From assembly GCF_004135405.1 (NCBI RefSeq), contig NZ_CP035491.1, positions 1,798,001 through 1,862,000 on the forward strand: 64,000 nucleotides of DNA, given 5' to 3'. The notes under the pieces are model-generated. The model searched no databases, was not told the DNA's origin, and worked only from the letters and a program-made list of their open reading frames with translations. Shown here in pieces: positions 37,890 to 46,028 of the stretch. Position 1 is the first letter of the stretch, and each line of letters starts with the position of its first letter. This DNA comes from Agromyces protaetiae (GTDB lineage: Bacteria > Actinomycetota > Actinomycetes > Actinomycetales > Microbacteriaceae). A program made the position numbers and the translations under genes.

Positions 37890-38571
37890 TTCGACCGTCG
37901 GTGCCGGTGCCGGTGCCGGTGCCGGTGCCGGTGCAGTGACCGTCGACGAATTGCTCGCCGCGTGGGCGGCACTGGCCGGCGACGAGGACGTGCAATGGGC
38001 GACCGCGCACCCCGGGCCCTCGGTCGCGTCGGTCGCCGCCCGGCTCGCGGCAGTGCCGCGGCCGTTCCTCGACGACGGGGTATCGGTTCCCGCACTCGCG
38101 GGGGATGTGCTCGGCGGGTCGGCCGCCGCGCTCGTCGCGCAGCGTCACTCGGGCGTACCCGCCGTGCGTCTCGGAGCGTCGATCGGCCTCTGGCTCGTCG
38201 CGAGCGAAGAGCAGCTCGGCGCGTTCGATCCGCCGCTCGCCTACGGCGCATCGGCGACGGGCGCAGGCTCGGCCGCGCTCGCCGTCGACGCGCTCGCGCT
38301 TCGCGTCGCCCCCGTCGCCGACCCCCTCGACTGGATCGCCGACGACGACCGGCGCGAAGAGGCGGTGCGCACCTTCCTGCTGTGGAGCGGGTTCCTTCCG
38401 GCCGGAGAAGACGTCGAGGCGGCACGTGCCGCGCTCGCGGCGCGCGACTCGCTCGCGCGCAACCGCGTCCTCGCCGAAGGCTACGCCGAACACCGCCACC
38501 GGGCCGAGATCGCCCGCCGCCTCGCCGACGCGCGGGCGAGGGAAGCCGCGGCGCGGTACAGCACGGAGTAG
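37882..38571 (+). CDS. Unknown protein in MoxR-vWA operon (229 residues, GA-repeat N terminus)
   Basis: No domain recognised. After MADSTV comes an Ala-Gly tract encoded by tandem GGTGCC units, then an Ala/Leu-rich, probably helical protein ending in a basic/acidic helix (EIARRLADARAREAAARY). The ATG lies eight bases before the vWA stop, and GGAGGTG precedes it inside the vWA gene. Tight coupling ties it to the same system. Confidence 0.8.
   Translation: MADSTVGAGAGAGAGAGAVTVDELLAAWAALAGDEDVQWATAHPGPSVASVAARLAAVPRPFLDDGVSVPALAGDVLGGSAAALVAQRHSGVPAVRLGASIGLWLVASEEQLGAFDPPLAYGASATGAGSAALAVDALALRVAPVADPLDWIADDDRREEAVRTFLLWSGFLPAGEDVEAARAALAARDSLARNRVLAEGYAEHRHRAEIARRLADARAREAAARYSTE
37900..37935 (+). 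repeat. Hexanucleotide tandem repeat (GGTGCC)5 plus GGTGCA
   Basis: Five perfect GGTGCC units and one variant inside the coding sequence, giving alternating Gly-Ala residues. Unit gain or loss keeps the frame and would only change linker length. Confidence 0.9.
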
Positions 38572-38574
38572 GCC

Positions 38575-39990
38575 GTGAGCGAGAGCCCGAATCCCGACAC
38601 CCGCGATGCGCTCGCGCTCGCCGAGTACCGCCCCGGAGCATCCGCTGTGCTCTCCGACGCCGAACGCTGGCCGACGCTGTCGACCGAGGGCGCCGCGCGA
38701 CTCGACCGCTGGCGGACGCATCCCCACGCGCCCGCGTGGGTGCACGCGACGGGCGACCGGCTGCGCGCCGATCAGGTCGAGCGGGCGTCGCGGCCGCTGC
38801 CGACCGAAGGTTGGCTCGACGACCATCTCGCGACCGCGCGTCGGCTCATCCGCTACCGGCGGCTCGCCGCCGAGGGGCGGCTCGCGCGGCTCGAGGATTT
38901 CCCGGTCGTCTCGCGTGCCGACCTCGTGGCGGATGTCGCGGCGTTCGTGCCGCAGGACGCCGACCTGTCCCGTCTCGTGCACGGGTCGAGTTCGGGGTCG
39001 ACGGGCGCCGCGCTGCAGATCCCCGACGATGTCGAGGAGGTCGCGCGCGGCTTCCACCTGCTCGTCGACCTCGTGCGTGCCGAGGGTGTCGACTGGCGGC
39101 CCGACGGCGAGCGGATGGCGCTCGCCCACCTCGTGCACCAGCGGCAGGCGTTCACGTACGTCTCGATCGTGAGCGGGTTCGGGCAGCGTGCGATGGTGCG
39201 GCTCAACCTGCACGAGAGTGCGTGGCAGGGTTCAGGACAGGCACCGGATGCCTCCCGCCGAGCATTCCTCGAAGCGGCCGACCCGCAGGTCGTCACCGGC
39301 AACCCCACGAGCCTCGCCGAACTCCTCGCGCCCGACCTCGCGGGTGCGGTGCGCCCGCTCGCGATCTTCTCGGGGGCGATGGCGCTGTCGGCGCCGCTCC
39401 GCGCCGAGCTCGAGCAGCGGTTCGCGTGCCCGGTGTTCGACGTGTACGGCCTCCACGAGACACGGCCGATCGCGGTGCGCACCGACGACGGGCCGTTCCG
39501 GGTGCTCGATCGGCGGGTGCACGTCGAGGTGCTCGACGGCGCCGGGGCGCCGGTGCCCGTACACGATGACGGCGACGGCGAGGTCGGCGAGCTCGTCGTG
39601 ACGGCGGGGGAGAACCCGCTGCTGCCCCTCGTGCGGTACCGCACGGGCGACTTCGGGCGGCTCGTGCGACTCCACGACGGCGCCCTCGCGATCGCCGACC
39701 TCGAAGGCCGCGAGCACACCCGGTTCGTCGCGGGCGACGGCCGGCTCGTGCCGTGCGTCGACCTCACCCAGCAGTTGCAGGCGCACGGCGCGCTCGGCTG
39801 GAGCGTCGCCCAGGCCGCGTCGGGCGAGGTCTCGGCGCACATCGCGGGCGGCGACGCCGGTGCCGTTCGGGCCGCGCTCACGGCGATCCTCTCGCAGCCC
39901 GTCGTCGTCGACCGGGTCGAACGCGTGTCGGACCTCGGCGAGGGCAAGCCCCGCCGCTACCGCAGCGATGCGGGCGAGGCATCCGCCTGA
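38575..39990 (+). CDS. PaaK-like adenylate-forming enzyme in MoxR-vWA operon
   Basis: A 471-residue member of the phenylacetate-CoA ligase/CapK branch of the ANL superfamily. The phosphate loop is HGSSSGSTG near residue 140, A5-like VYGLHETRPI near 290, A7 YRTGDFGRL near 355, and a C-terminal GEGKPRRYR segment. It should activate a carboxylate as an acyl-adenylate; CoA ligation, ligation to a protein, or another acceptor cannot be distinguished. The GTG is four bases behind the previous stop. No paa catabolic gene is nearby, so a phenylacetate role is unlikely. Confidence 0.82.
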   Translation: MSESPNPDTRDALALAEYRPGASAVLSDAERWPTLSTEGAARLDRWRTHPHAPAWVHATGDRLRADQVERASRPLPTEGWLDDHLATARRLIRYRRLAAEGRLARLEDFPVVSRADLVADVAAFVPQDADLSRLVHGSSSGSTGAALQIPDDVEEVARGFHLLVDLVRAEGVDWRPDGERMALAHLVHQRQAFTYVSIVSGFGQRAMVRLNLHESAWQGSGQAPDASRRAFLEAADPQVVTGNPTSLAELLAPDLAGAVRPLAIFSGAMALSAPLRAELEQRFACPVFDVYGLHETRPIAVRTDDGPFRVLDRRVHVEVLDGAGAPVPVHDDGDGEVGELVVTAGENPLLPLVRYRTGDFGRLVRLHDGALAIADLEGREHTRFVAGDGRLVPCVDLTQQLQAHGALGWSVAQAASGEVSAHIAGGDAGAVRAALTAILSQPVVVDRVERVSDLGEGKPRRYRSDAGEASA

Positions 39991-40075
39991 TCGCCCGCCC
40001 AACCGCTTGCCGAACGGTGCACAGCGCCTGATCAGCCGCCGCCGCTAACCTGGCGTGAGGCCGCCCAATGCGGCC

Positions 40076-40120
40076 CCGGACGAGGGCACCCAGTACCCGG
40101 AACGCGACAAGACTGGCACA
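40076..40120 (+). promoter_or_regulatory. Guanidine-III (ykkC-III) riboswitch
   Basis: The RNA matches the class consensus in order: CCGGACGAGG, GC, CCAGU, ACCCGG, then GACAAGAC and UGG. CCGG and CCGG form P1, and CCAGU pairs with ACUGG to form the pseudoknot. The following GGAG (40123-40126) and ATG (40136) of an SMR guanidinium exporter lie just behind it, so ligand binding probably frees or reshapes the ribosome binding site. Identified by eye from the known class. Confidence 0.88.
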
Positions 40121-40135
40121 TCGGAGCGGTGTCGT

Positions 40136-40462
40136 ATGTCGTGGGTCGTGCTCATCCTGTCGGGCGTGCTCGAGGCGGTCTGGGCGACCGCGCTCGGCAA
40201 GAGCGAGGGCTTCACGAAGCTGTGGCCGTCGGTCGTGTTCGGTGTCGCGATCGTCGCGAGCATGGGCGGCCTCGCATTCGCGATGCGGGGCATCGAGATC
40301 GGCACGGCCTACGCCGTCTGGGTCGGCATCGGCGCGGCGCTCACGATCGCGTGGGCGATGGCGACGGGAGGAACGGATGTCTCGTGGGCGAAGATCCTGC
40401 TGTTGGTCGGCCTCGTCGGATGCGTCGTGGGACTCAAGCTCGTCGACGGCGCATCCCACTGA
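40136..40462 (+). CDS. gdx: SMR-family guanidinium exporter Gdx (SugE type)
   Basis: A 108-residue protein with four hydrophobic helices, the standard small multidrug resistance size. The substrate-binding glutamate is E13 in SGVLEAVWA, and the Gdx-like pattern GIEIGTAYAVWVGIGA is present. Gdx proteins exchange guanidinium for protons as dual-topology dimers. A guanidine-III riboswitch directly upstream supports a guanidinium role over general drug efflux. Only one SMR gene is present, as expected for a homodimer. Confidence 0.92.
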   Translation: MSWVVLILSGVLEAVWATALGKSEGFTKLWPSVVFGVAIVASMGGLAFAMRGIEIGTAYAVWVGIGAALTIAWAMATGGTDVSWAKILLLVGLVGCVVGLKLVDGASH

Positions 40463-40499
40463 CATCCGGTGCTGTAAATAATTCTTGACATCATGTTCG

Positions 40500-40530
40500 G
40501 AATCCTTGACACTTAGGGTGTCAAGGATTC
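40500..40530 (+). promoter_or_regulatory. Palindromic operator before the membrane protein/XRE operon
   Basis: A perfect inverted repeat with 13-base arms: GAATCCTTGACAC, TTAGG, GTGTCAAGGATTC. Two further TTCTTGACA copies flank it at 40482-40490 and 40529-40536. The TTGACA cores can also be -35 boxes. The likely ligand is the XRE regulator encoded second in the operon, as autorepressor. No convincing -10 was found. Confidence 0.65.
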
Positions 40531-40558
40531 TTGACACCTTGAGATCGAGGAGCATCGG

Positions 40559-41050
40559 ATGTCCCGCGAACCAGACCTGCCCGACGACGCACTCGGCGCC
40601 GACCGCGCCGGCTCGACGGTCTCGTACGAGGAGAAGGGCACCTGGTCGTTCCTCGCCGTCGCGATCGCCGGGTACGCCGTCTACCTCTCGCTCGTCTTGC
40701 CGGCGGCGCTCACGACACCGGTTGCGGAGATCGAGTGGGTCTGGCCCATGGTGTGGACGATCGTCGGCGCCATCGGTGCGGGCATCGTCGCTCGCATCCT
40801 CGTCGAGATGTTCTGGCCGAGCGACGGGTACGCGGCCGACGAACGCGACAAGGAGATCGACCGCACGGGTGAACGCGTCGGCAACTCGTTCATCGTGATC
40901 GGCGCGCTCGCGGCGCTCGTGCTCTGCTGGTTCCGCGTCGACTGGTTCTGGATCGCGAACGCGATCTACGTGTGCTTCGTGCTCGCGGCGCTGCTGTCGT
41001 CGGCGACGAAGCTCGTCGCCTATCGTCGGGGCGGGTTCCAGACGTGGTGA
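40559..41050 (+). CDS. Four-helix membrane protein paired with an XRE regulator
   Basis: A 163-residue protein with hydrophobic segments at about 30-50, 62-84, 107-127 and 129-150 and a short acidic N terminus. No catalytic motif was recognised. Pairs of a small membrane protein with a very short HTH regulator are widespread in bacteria and archaea (some carry DUF2178), but function is unknown. GAGGAG six bases before the ATG gives a firm start. It overlaps the regulator by GTGA. Confidence 0.75.
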   Translation: MSREPDLPDDALGADRAGSTVSYEEKGTWSFLAVAIAGYAVYLSLVLPAALTTPVAEIEWVWPMVWTIVGAIGAGIVARILVEMFWPSDGYAADERDKEIDRTGERVGNSFIVIGALAALVLCWFRVDWFWIANAIYVCFVLAALLSSATKLVAYRRGGFQTW

Positions 41051-41262
41051 AGCCGACTCGGGTCGTCAACGACATCCGCGCGTTGCGGTTCCGCGCGGAC
41101 GAGATGACCCAGGCCGAGCTCGCGAAGCGGCTCGGCGTCACACGCCAGACCGTCATTGCGATCGAGCAGGGCAAGTACTCGCCCACCCTCGAACTCGCCT
41201 TCCAGATCGCACGGGTGTTCGGCGTGCCGCTCGATGCGGTGTTCCGGTACCCCGACGACTGA
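41047..41262 (+). CDS. XRE-family HTH transcriptional regulator, minimal
   Basis: A 71-residue protein that is nearly all helix-turn-helix ([20 protein letters not shown], then ..[15 protein letters not shown]). Proteins of this size (YozG/YgzD-like) bind palindromic operators as dimers. The long inverted repeat before the operon is the obvious candidate site. The GTG start is coupled to the upstream gene; a second GTG three bases earlier is equally possible. Confidence 0.9.
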   Translation: MKPTRVVNDIRALRFRADEMTQAELAKRLGVTRQTVIAIEQGKYSPTLELAFQIARVFGVPLDAVFRYPDD

Positions 41263-41305
41263 CGCGTCGCCTTCCGCATCATCCGGTGATCAGAGAGGGG
41301 CGATC

Positions 41306-42349
41306 ATGCTCGCCGCAGTCTTCGACCGCTACGGTCCGCCCGAGGTCGTGCACCTCGCCGAGCGACCCCTTCCCGAGCCCGGCCCGGGCGAGCTCCGCGT
41401 GCGCGTCGCGGCGACCGTCGTCGGGCGCGCCGACGTCGCGGGCCGCGCGGGTTCGCCGTTCGCCGCCAGGCTCTTCTTCGGGCTCCGCCGGCCCAAGCGC
41501 GAGACACTCGGCACCGACTTCGCCGGGGTGGTCGACGCGATCGGGCCACTGGCGCCGGGCGAGGAGCGGCGGTTCTCGGTCGGCGATCGCGTGCACGGCT
41601 TCACGGGCCCGCACGGCGGCGCGAATGCCGAGTTCGCCGTCGTGTCAGGCGACGCGCCCGTCGTCGCGACCCCCGACCGGATCGACGACGTCACGGCGGC
41701 GGCGCTCGTCGAGGGCTACCTCACGGCGCTCCCGTTCGTTCGCGACGTCGGGCGGGTGGCGTCGGGCGACCGCGTGCTCGTGATCGGCGCCGCGGGCAGC
41801 GTCGGCTCGGCCGCGGTGCAGCTCGCGAAGCATGCGGGTGCGACCGTCACGGGTGTCGCGAGCACTCCGAAGCTCGCCCTCGTGCGCGGACTCGGCGCCG
41901 ACTCGGTCGTCGACTACACGATCGAGCGGTACGACGACGTGCCCGGTGCCTATCACTTCGTCTTCGACGCGGTCGGCGTCTCGTCGTTCGGCCGAATGCG
42001 ACGCGCCCTCGCGCCCGGGGGCGTCTATGCGACGACGGCACCCGCACTGTCGGTGCTCGCCGTGCTCGGGCCGATCACGAGGCTCTTGCGCGGCAAGCGC
42101 GCCGCCGTGCACTTCACGGGTCTGCTTCCCGCCGCCGCGAAACTCACCGATCTGCGTGCCGTCACGGCTCTCGTCGCCGACGGGACGTTCGTTCCGCTCG
42201 TCGACCGCGTCGTGCCGTTCGCCGACATCGTCGAGGCGCATCGCCGCGTCGACACCGGGCGGAAGCGCGGCGCAGTCGTCGTCGCGGTCGACCGGCGGCT
42301 CGCCACGACGACTGAGGCTCAGCACCGCGAAGCGGGCGGTGCGCGATGA
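41306..42349 (+). CDS. MDR-family NADP-dependent oxidoreductase (quinone reductase-like)
   Basis: A 347-residue protein of the zinc-free medium-chain dehydrogenase/reductase family. Residues 1-125 form the GroES-like domain (LGTDFAGVVDAIG, VGDRVHGF) and 130-290 the Rossmann domain with VLVIGAAGSVGSAAVQLAK. Structural-zinc cysteines are absent. AGAGAGGGG precedes the ATG. It overlaps a second MDR gene by ATGA; the two proteins probably arose by an old duplication. Substrate unknown. Confidence 0.87.
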   Translation: MLAAVFDRYGPPEVVHLAERPLPEPGPGELRVRVAATVVGRADVAGRAGSPFAARLFFGLRRPKRETLGTDFAGVVDAIGPLAPGEERRFSVGDRVHGFTGPHGGANAEFAVVSGDAPVVATPDRIDDVTAAALVEGYLTALPFVRDVGRVASGDRVLVIGAAGSVGSAAVQLAKHAGATVTGVASTPKLALVRGLGADSVVDYTIERYDDVPGAYHFVFDAVGVSSFGRMRRALAPGGVYATTAPALSVLAVLGPITRLLRGKRAAVHFTGLLPAAAKLTDLRAVTALVADGTFVPLVDRVVPFADIVEAHRRVDTGRKRGAVVVAVDRRLATTTEAQHREAGGAR

Positions 42350-43380
42350 GAGCGCTCGTCCGCCGCGAGTACGGCGGCCCCGAGCGACTCGAGGTCGCGG
42401 AGCTGCCGGTGCCCGAGCCTCGCCGCGGCGAGGTGCTCGTGCGAGTGGCGGCGAGCGCGATCAACGCCGCCGACGCGTACCTGCTACGGGGTGAACCGCG
42501 GATCGTACGGCTCTCGACCGGGCTTCGCCGTCCGCGTCGCGTCATTCTCGGTCGAGACGTCGCGGGCGTGGTCGAGCGGGTCGGGCCGGATGTCTCGGGC
42601 TTCGCCCCGGGCGACCGGGTTCTCGGCGAGGCCGACGGAGCGTGGGCCGAATTCGCGGTGATCCCGGCGGCGGCGCTCGCCCACGTCCCTCGAGGGGCGT
42701 CGGGTGCGACGGCGTTCTCGTTCGAGGTGGCCGCGACGCTGCCGCTGCCCGGTACGACAGCCTGGCAGGCACTCGCCATCGCGAGGCCCGCGATCGGGCC
42801 TGGTGCGCGCGTCCTCGTGACGGGTGCCTCGGGCAACGTCGGACTGTTCGTCGTGCAGCTCGCACGCGCCGCAGACGCCGAGGTCACAGGGCTCGCGAGC
42901 CCCTCCCGGCTCGACCTCGTGCGGAGCGCGGGCGCCGCGCGCGTCGTCGACCGCACCGATCCCGCCGCCGACCCGGGGCGCGAGTACGACCTGGTCGTCG
43001 ATCTCACGGCCGACCGATCCCTCGGCGACCTCGTCGCGCGGCTCGCGCCGCGCGGAACCTACGTGTCGTCGTCGGGCAGGGGCGGGCGGGTCCTCGGACC
43101 GTTGCCGCGCATCGCCGCGACGACCGTGCGCGGGCTCTTCACCCGCCGACGCCTGCGGGTGCTCGCGGCCCGACGCAACGGAGTCGATCTCGCGAGGATC
43201 GTCGAACTCGCCGCACGCGGAGACATCCGCCCGATCGTCGACGGCGTGATCGGGCTCGATCGTGTGGCCGACGCCGTCGCGCGCCTCGAGCGCGGCGAAC
43301 CGCTGGGCCGTGTCGTGGTCCGCGTCGCGGAGCCCGCGCGGCCTACCCCCAGCTCGGCAGCCAGAAGTGGAGCTGCCTGA
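42346..43380 (+). CDS. MDR-family NAD(P)-dependent oxidoreductase, second of tandem pair
   Basis: A 344-residue protein with the GroES-like domain (ILGRDVAGVVERVG, GDRVLGE) and a Rossmann domain carrying VLVTGASGNVGLFVVQLAR. No zinc-binding cysteines were seen. Its last 38 bases overlap the 3' end of the convergent mannosyltransferase gene on the other strand, and the final residues (RPTPSSAARSGAA) are low complexity. Substrate unknown. Confidence 0.85.
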   Translation: MRALVRREYGGPERLEVAELPVPEPRRGEVLVRVAASAINAADAYLLRGEPRIVRLSTGLRRPRRVILGRDVAGVVERVGPDVSGFAPGDRVLGEADGAWAEFAVIPAAALAHVPRGASGATAFSFEVAATLPLPGTTAWQALAIARPAIGPGARVLVTGASGNVGLFVVQLARAADAEVTGLASPSRLDLVRSAGAARVVDRTDPAADPGREYDLVVDLTADRSLGDLVARLAPRGTYVSSSGRGGRVLGPLPRIAATTVRGLFTRRRLRVLAARRNGVDLARIVELAARGDIRPIVDGVIGLDRVADAVARLERGEPLGRVVVRVAEPARPTPSSAARSGAA

Positions 43381-45094
43381 GGGTGGCTGGGATGGGCAGC
43401 GCGGCGACGATCGAGTAGAAGAAGATCGACACGGCGACGACCGCGACGGTGTAGACCGCGAGCATGGCGATGCCGCGTTGTCGTCGCCAGGTGGGGTCGG
43501 TCGGTTTGCCGAGGATGAGCGCGGCGACGAGCGCGAGGATGAGGATCAGGTACGGCTCGAACGCGATCGAGTAGAACTGGAAGACCGTGCGGTTCCTGTA
43601 GGCGAGCCACGGCAGGTAGCCCGCCGCGAGACCGGTGAGCACGAGGCCGATCTGCCACTCGCGGTAGCGTGCGAGCCGGTACACGAGGTAGAGGCCGGCC
43701 GCCGAGGCCGCCCACCAGACGAGCGGGTTGCCGATGCCGATGATCGACTCGGTGCACACGCCATCGCAGCCGGGCACCTCGTGGTAGTACATGTTCGTCG
43801 GGCGGATCATGAGCAACCACGTGAGGGGGTTCGCCTGCCACGGGTGCGGGCTCGCGACTCCCAGGTGGAACTGGTAGGCGGCCTGGTGGTACGCGAGCAG
43901 GCTCTGGAACCACGTCGGCACCCACGCGAACGGCCCCGTCCACGCCATGCCCTCGCCGTCGGCGTAGTGGCGGTCGTAGCCGCCGTCGGTGAAGATCCAA
44001 CCGCTCCACGCCGCGAGATAGACGACGAAGGCCGTCGGCACGAGCTGGACGAACGTCACGGGGGCCTGCTTCAGGATCGCGCCCGTCGCCCAGAACTTGA
44101 CGCCCTCGCGACGGCGCGACAGCAGGTCGACGAGCACGAGGTAGATCCCGAACGCGGCGACGAAGTAGATGCCCGACCATTTGACGGCGGCGGTCGCCCC
44201 GAACGCGGCTCCGGCCGCGTACACCCACGGCCGCTGCCAGATCGCAGGCCCGTACATGGGTTCGACGCCCTTCGCGCGGGCCGCTTCGAGGAGCTCGCGC
44301 AGGATACGCGCCGTGCGGTCGCGATCGAGCAGGATGAACCAGAACCCGAGCAGGGCGAAGAACATGACGTGATTGTCGAGGAGCGCGATGCGGCTCATCG
44401 CGATCGCGTTGCCGTCGACGGCGAAGAGGAGGCCCGCGAACACGCCGATGACGGTCGAGTGCGTGAGGCGCCGCGCGATGACCGCGACGAGGAACACCGC
44501 GATCGTGCCGACGAGCGCCGTCGTCGCACGCCACCAGAACGGGTCGAGGGTGCCGAACACCGCCATGCCGAGGCCGATGACCCACTTGCCGAGCGGCGGG
44601 TGCACGACGTAGCTCGGGTCGGGCAGGAAGCCCATCGGGTCGCCCGCGTTCCAGGTGCCGTCGTAGTCGTCGGGCCACCGGGTCTCGTAGCCGTGGATCC
44701 AGAGGGTCCACGCGTCTTTCACGTAGTAGGTCTCGTCGAAGATGAGCGTGTTCGCGTGCCCGAGGTTCCAGAATCGCAGCACGGCCGCGATGAGGGTCAC
44801 GAGGAGCGGGCCGCCCCAATACCAGAGGGCGCGCCGGCGCGGTGTCGAGAGGAGCCCCGCCCACCACGAGTCGAGCCGCGTGCCGCGCGGCTCGTCGGCG
44901 GCTTCGGATGCCTCGAGGCCGTCCGATGACTCAGCGCTGTCGGATGACTCAGCGCTGTCGGATGACTCAGCGCTGTCGGATGCCTCGAGCACGGGCGCGT
45001 CGTCGGGGGCCTCGGCGGATGCTTCGGCAGCGGGTTCCTCGTCGGACTCCGGCTGTTCCGGCGCGCGCTCGTCCACGGCCGGATCTGCACTCAT
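43343..45094 (-). CDS. pmt: Protein O-mannosyltransferase (PMT family, GT39)
   Basis: A polytopic membrane enzyme of 583 residues that moves mannose from polyprenyl-phosphate-mannose to exported proteins. The acidic pair is in IFDETYYVKDAW; HPPLGKWVIGLG and the extracytoplasmic MIR-less loop region with RPTNMYYHEV are typical. An acidic Ser/Asp/Glu-rich N-terminal tail of about 75 residues contains a tandem repeat. TATGGT seven bases before the ATG chooses this start among three closely spaced ATGs. It is divergent from rsmI, as in mycobacteria (Rv1002c-Rv1003). Confidence 0.92.
   Translation of the reverse strand: MSADPAVDERAPEQPESDEEPAAEASAEAPDDAPVLEASDSAESSDSAESSDSAESSDGLEASEAADEPRGTRLDSWWAGLLSTPRRRALWYWGGPLLVTLIAAVLRFWNLGHANTLIFDETYYVKDAWTLWIHGYETRWPDDYDGTWNAGDPMGFLPDPSYVVHPPLGKWVIGLGMAVFGTLDPFWWRATTALVGTIAVFLVAVIARRLTHSTVIGVFAGLLFAVDGNAIAMSRIALLDNHVMFFALLGFWFILLDRDRTARILRELLEAARAKGVEPMYGPAIWQRPWVYAAGAAFGATAAVKWSGIYFVAAFGIYLVLVDLLSRRREGVKFWATGAILKQAPVTFVQLVPTAFVVYLAAWSGWIFTDGGYDRHYADGEGMAWTGPFAWVPTWFQSLLAYHQAAYQFHLGVASPHPWQANPLTWLLMIRPTNMYYHEVPGCDGVCTESIIGIGNPLVWWAASAAGLYLVYRLARYREWQIGLVLTGLAAGYLPWLAYRNRTVFQFYSIAFEPYLILILALVAALILGKPTDPTWRRQRGIAMLAVYTVAVVAVSIFFYSIVAALPIPATLRQLHFWLPSWG
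44925..44978 (+). repeat. 18-bp tandem repeat, three copies, in pmt N-terminal region
   Basis: GATGACTCAGCGCTGTCG three times without mismatch, followed by a degenerate fourth. It encodes the hexapeptide DSAESS on the minus strand. Copy changes would keep the frame. Confidence 0.9.
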
Positions 45095-45101
45095 GCGCAT
45101 C

Positions 45102-45107
45102 ACCATA
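45102..45107 (-). promoter_or_regulatory. -10 box for leaderless pmt
   Basis: TATGGT on the minus strand, seven bases before the ATG at 45094. Confidence 0.5.
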
Positions 45108-45142
45108 CGACAACCGGACGGGGGTACGCGAGACTGATCCAC

Positions 45143-45960
45143 ATGATCATCCTCGGCGCGACCCCCATCGGCAATCTCGGCGATGCGTCGGGCAGGCTTC
45201 GCGAGGCACTCGAACAGGCCCGCGTCGTGGCATCCGAGGACACGCGCGTGACGCAGCGCCTGCTCGCCGGACTCGGCATCGAGAACCGGCCGAAGCTCAT
45301 CGCGCTGCACGAGCACAACGAGCGGCAGAAGGCCGCTGAGCTCGTCGCGCTCGCGCGCGACGAGGACGTGCTCGTGCTGACCGACGCGGGCATGCCGACG
45401 GTGTCCGACCCGGGATTCCCGCTCGTGCAGACGGCGATCGCCGAGGGCGTGGGCGTGACGGCGCTGCCCGGCCCCTCGGCGGTCGTCACGGCGCTCGCCG
45501 TCTCGGGGTTGCCGACCGATCGGTTCGCATTCGAGGGGTTCCTGCCGCGCAAGTCGGGCGAGCGGAGTCGCCGGCTCGCAGAGCTCGCGGGCGACCGCCG
45601 CACGCTCGTGTTCTTCGAGGCGCCGAGCCGACTCGCCGACGGGCTCGACGCGCTCGCCGAGGCGTTCGGCGCCGAGCGCCCGGCTGCCGTGTGCCGCGAG
45701 CTCACGAAGCTCCACGAAGAGGTGAAGCGCGGCCCGCTCGGCGAACTCGCGGAGTGGGCGCGCGCCGGGGTGCGGGGCGAGATCTGCATCGTCGTCGGAG
45801 GAGCGTCGGCCGAGGCATCCGACCCCGCTTCGGCGCTCGACCGCGTGCTCGCGCTCGCCGGGGTGGAACCCGGCTGAAGGACGCGGCGGCGCTCGTCGCC
45901 GCCGAGACCGGCCTTTCGCGCCGCGATCTGTACGAAGCGGCGCTCGCGGCGCGCAATTAA
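45143..45960 (+). CDS. rsmI: 16S rRNA C1402 2'-O-methyltransferase RsmI, C-terminal frameshift
   Basis: SAM-dependent methyltransferase of the tetrapyrrole-methylase fold. ATPIGNLGDAS (6-16), ASEDTRVTQRLL, DAGMPTVSDPG, and GPSAVVTALA are all typical. The uninterrupted frame ends at 45877 after AGVEPG (244 residues), but the usual C-terminal segment (LKDAAALVAAETGLSRRDLY, then EAALAARN) continues in the next frame to 45960. One added base near 45868-45874 gives 272 residues, the family length. The break is probably a missed base. Confidence 0.9.
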
Positions 45961-46028
45961 TGCTTCCCGCCGTCCCCCATCAGGGGGACAATGGAACTCG
46001 CGCGACCGACCGGGGAGGGGTGGTGCGA

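Noticed and set aside
38575-39990. Phenylacetate catabolism gene paaK
   Set aside because: Only the ANL fold is shared; no other paa genes are present and the operon partners are MoxR and vWA proteins.
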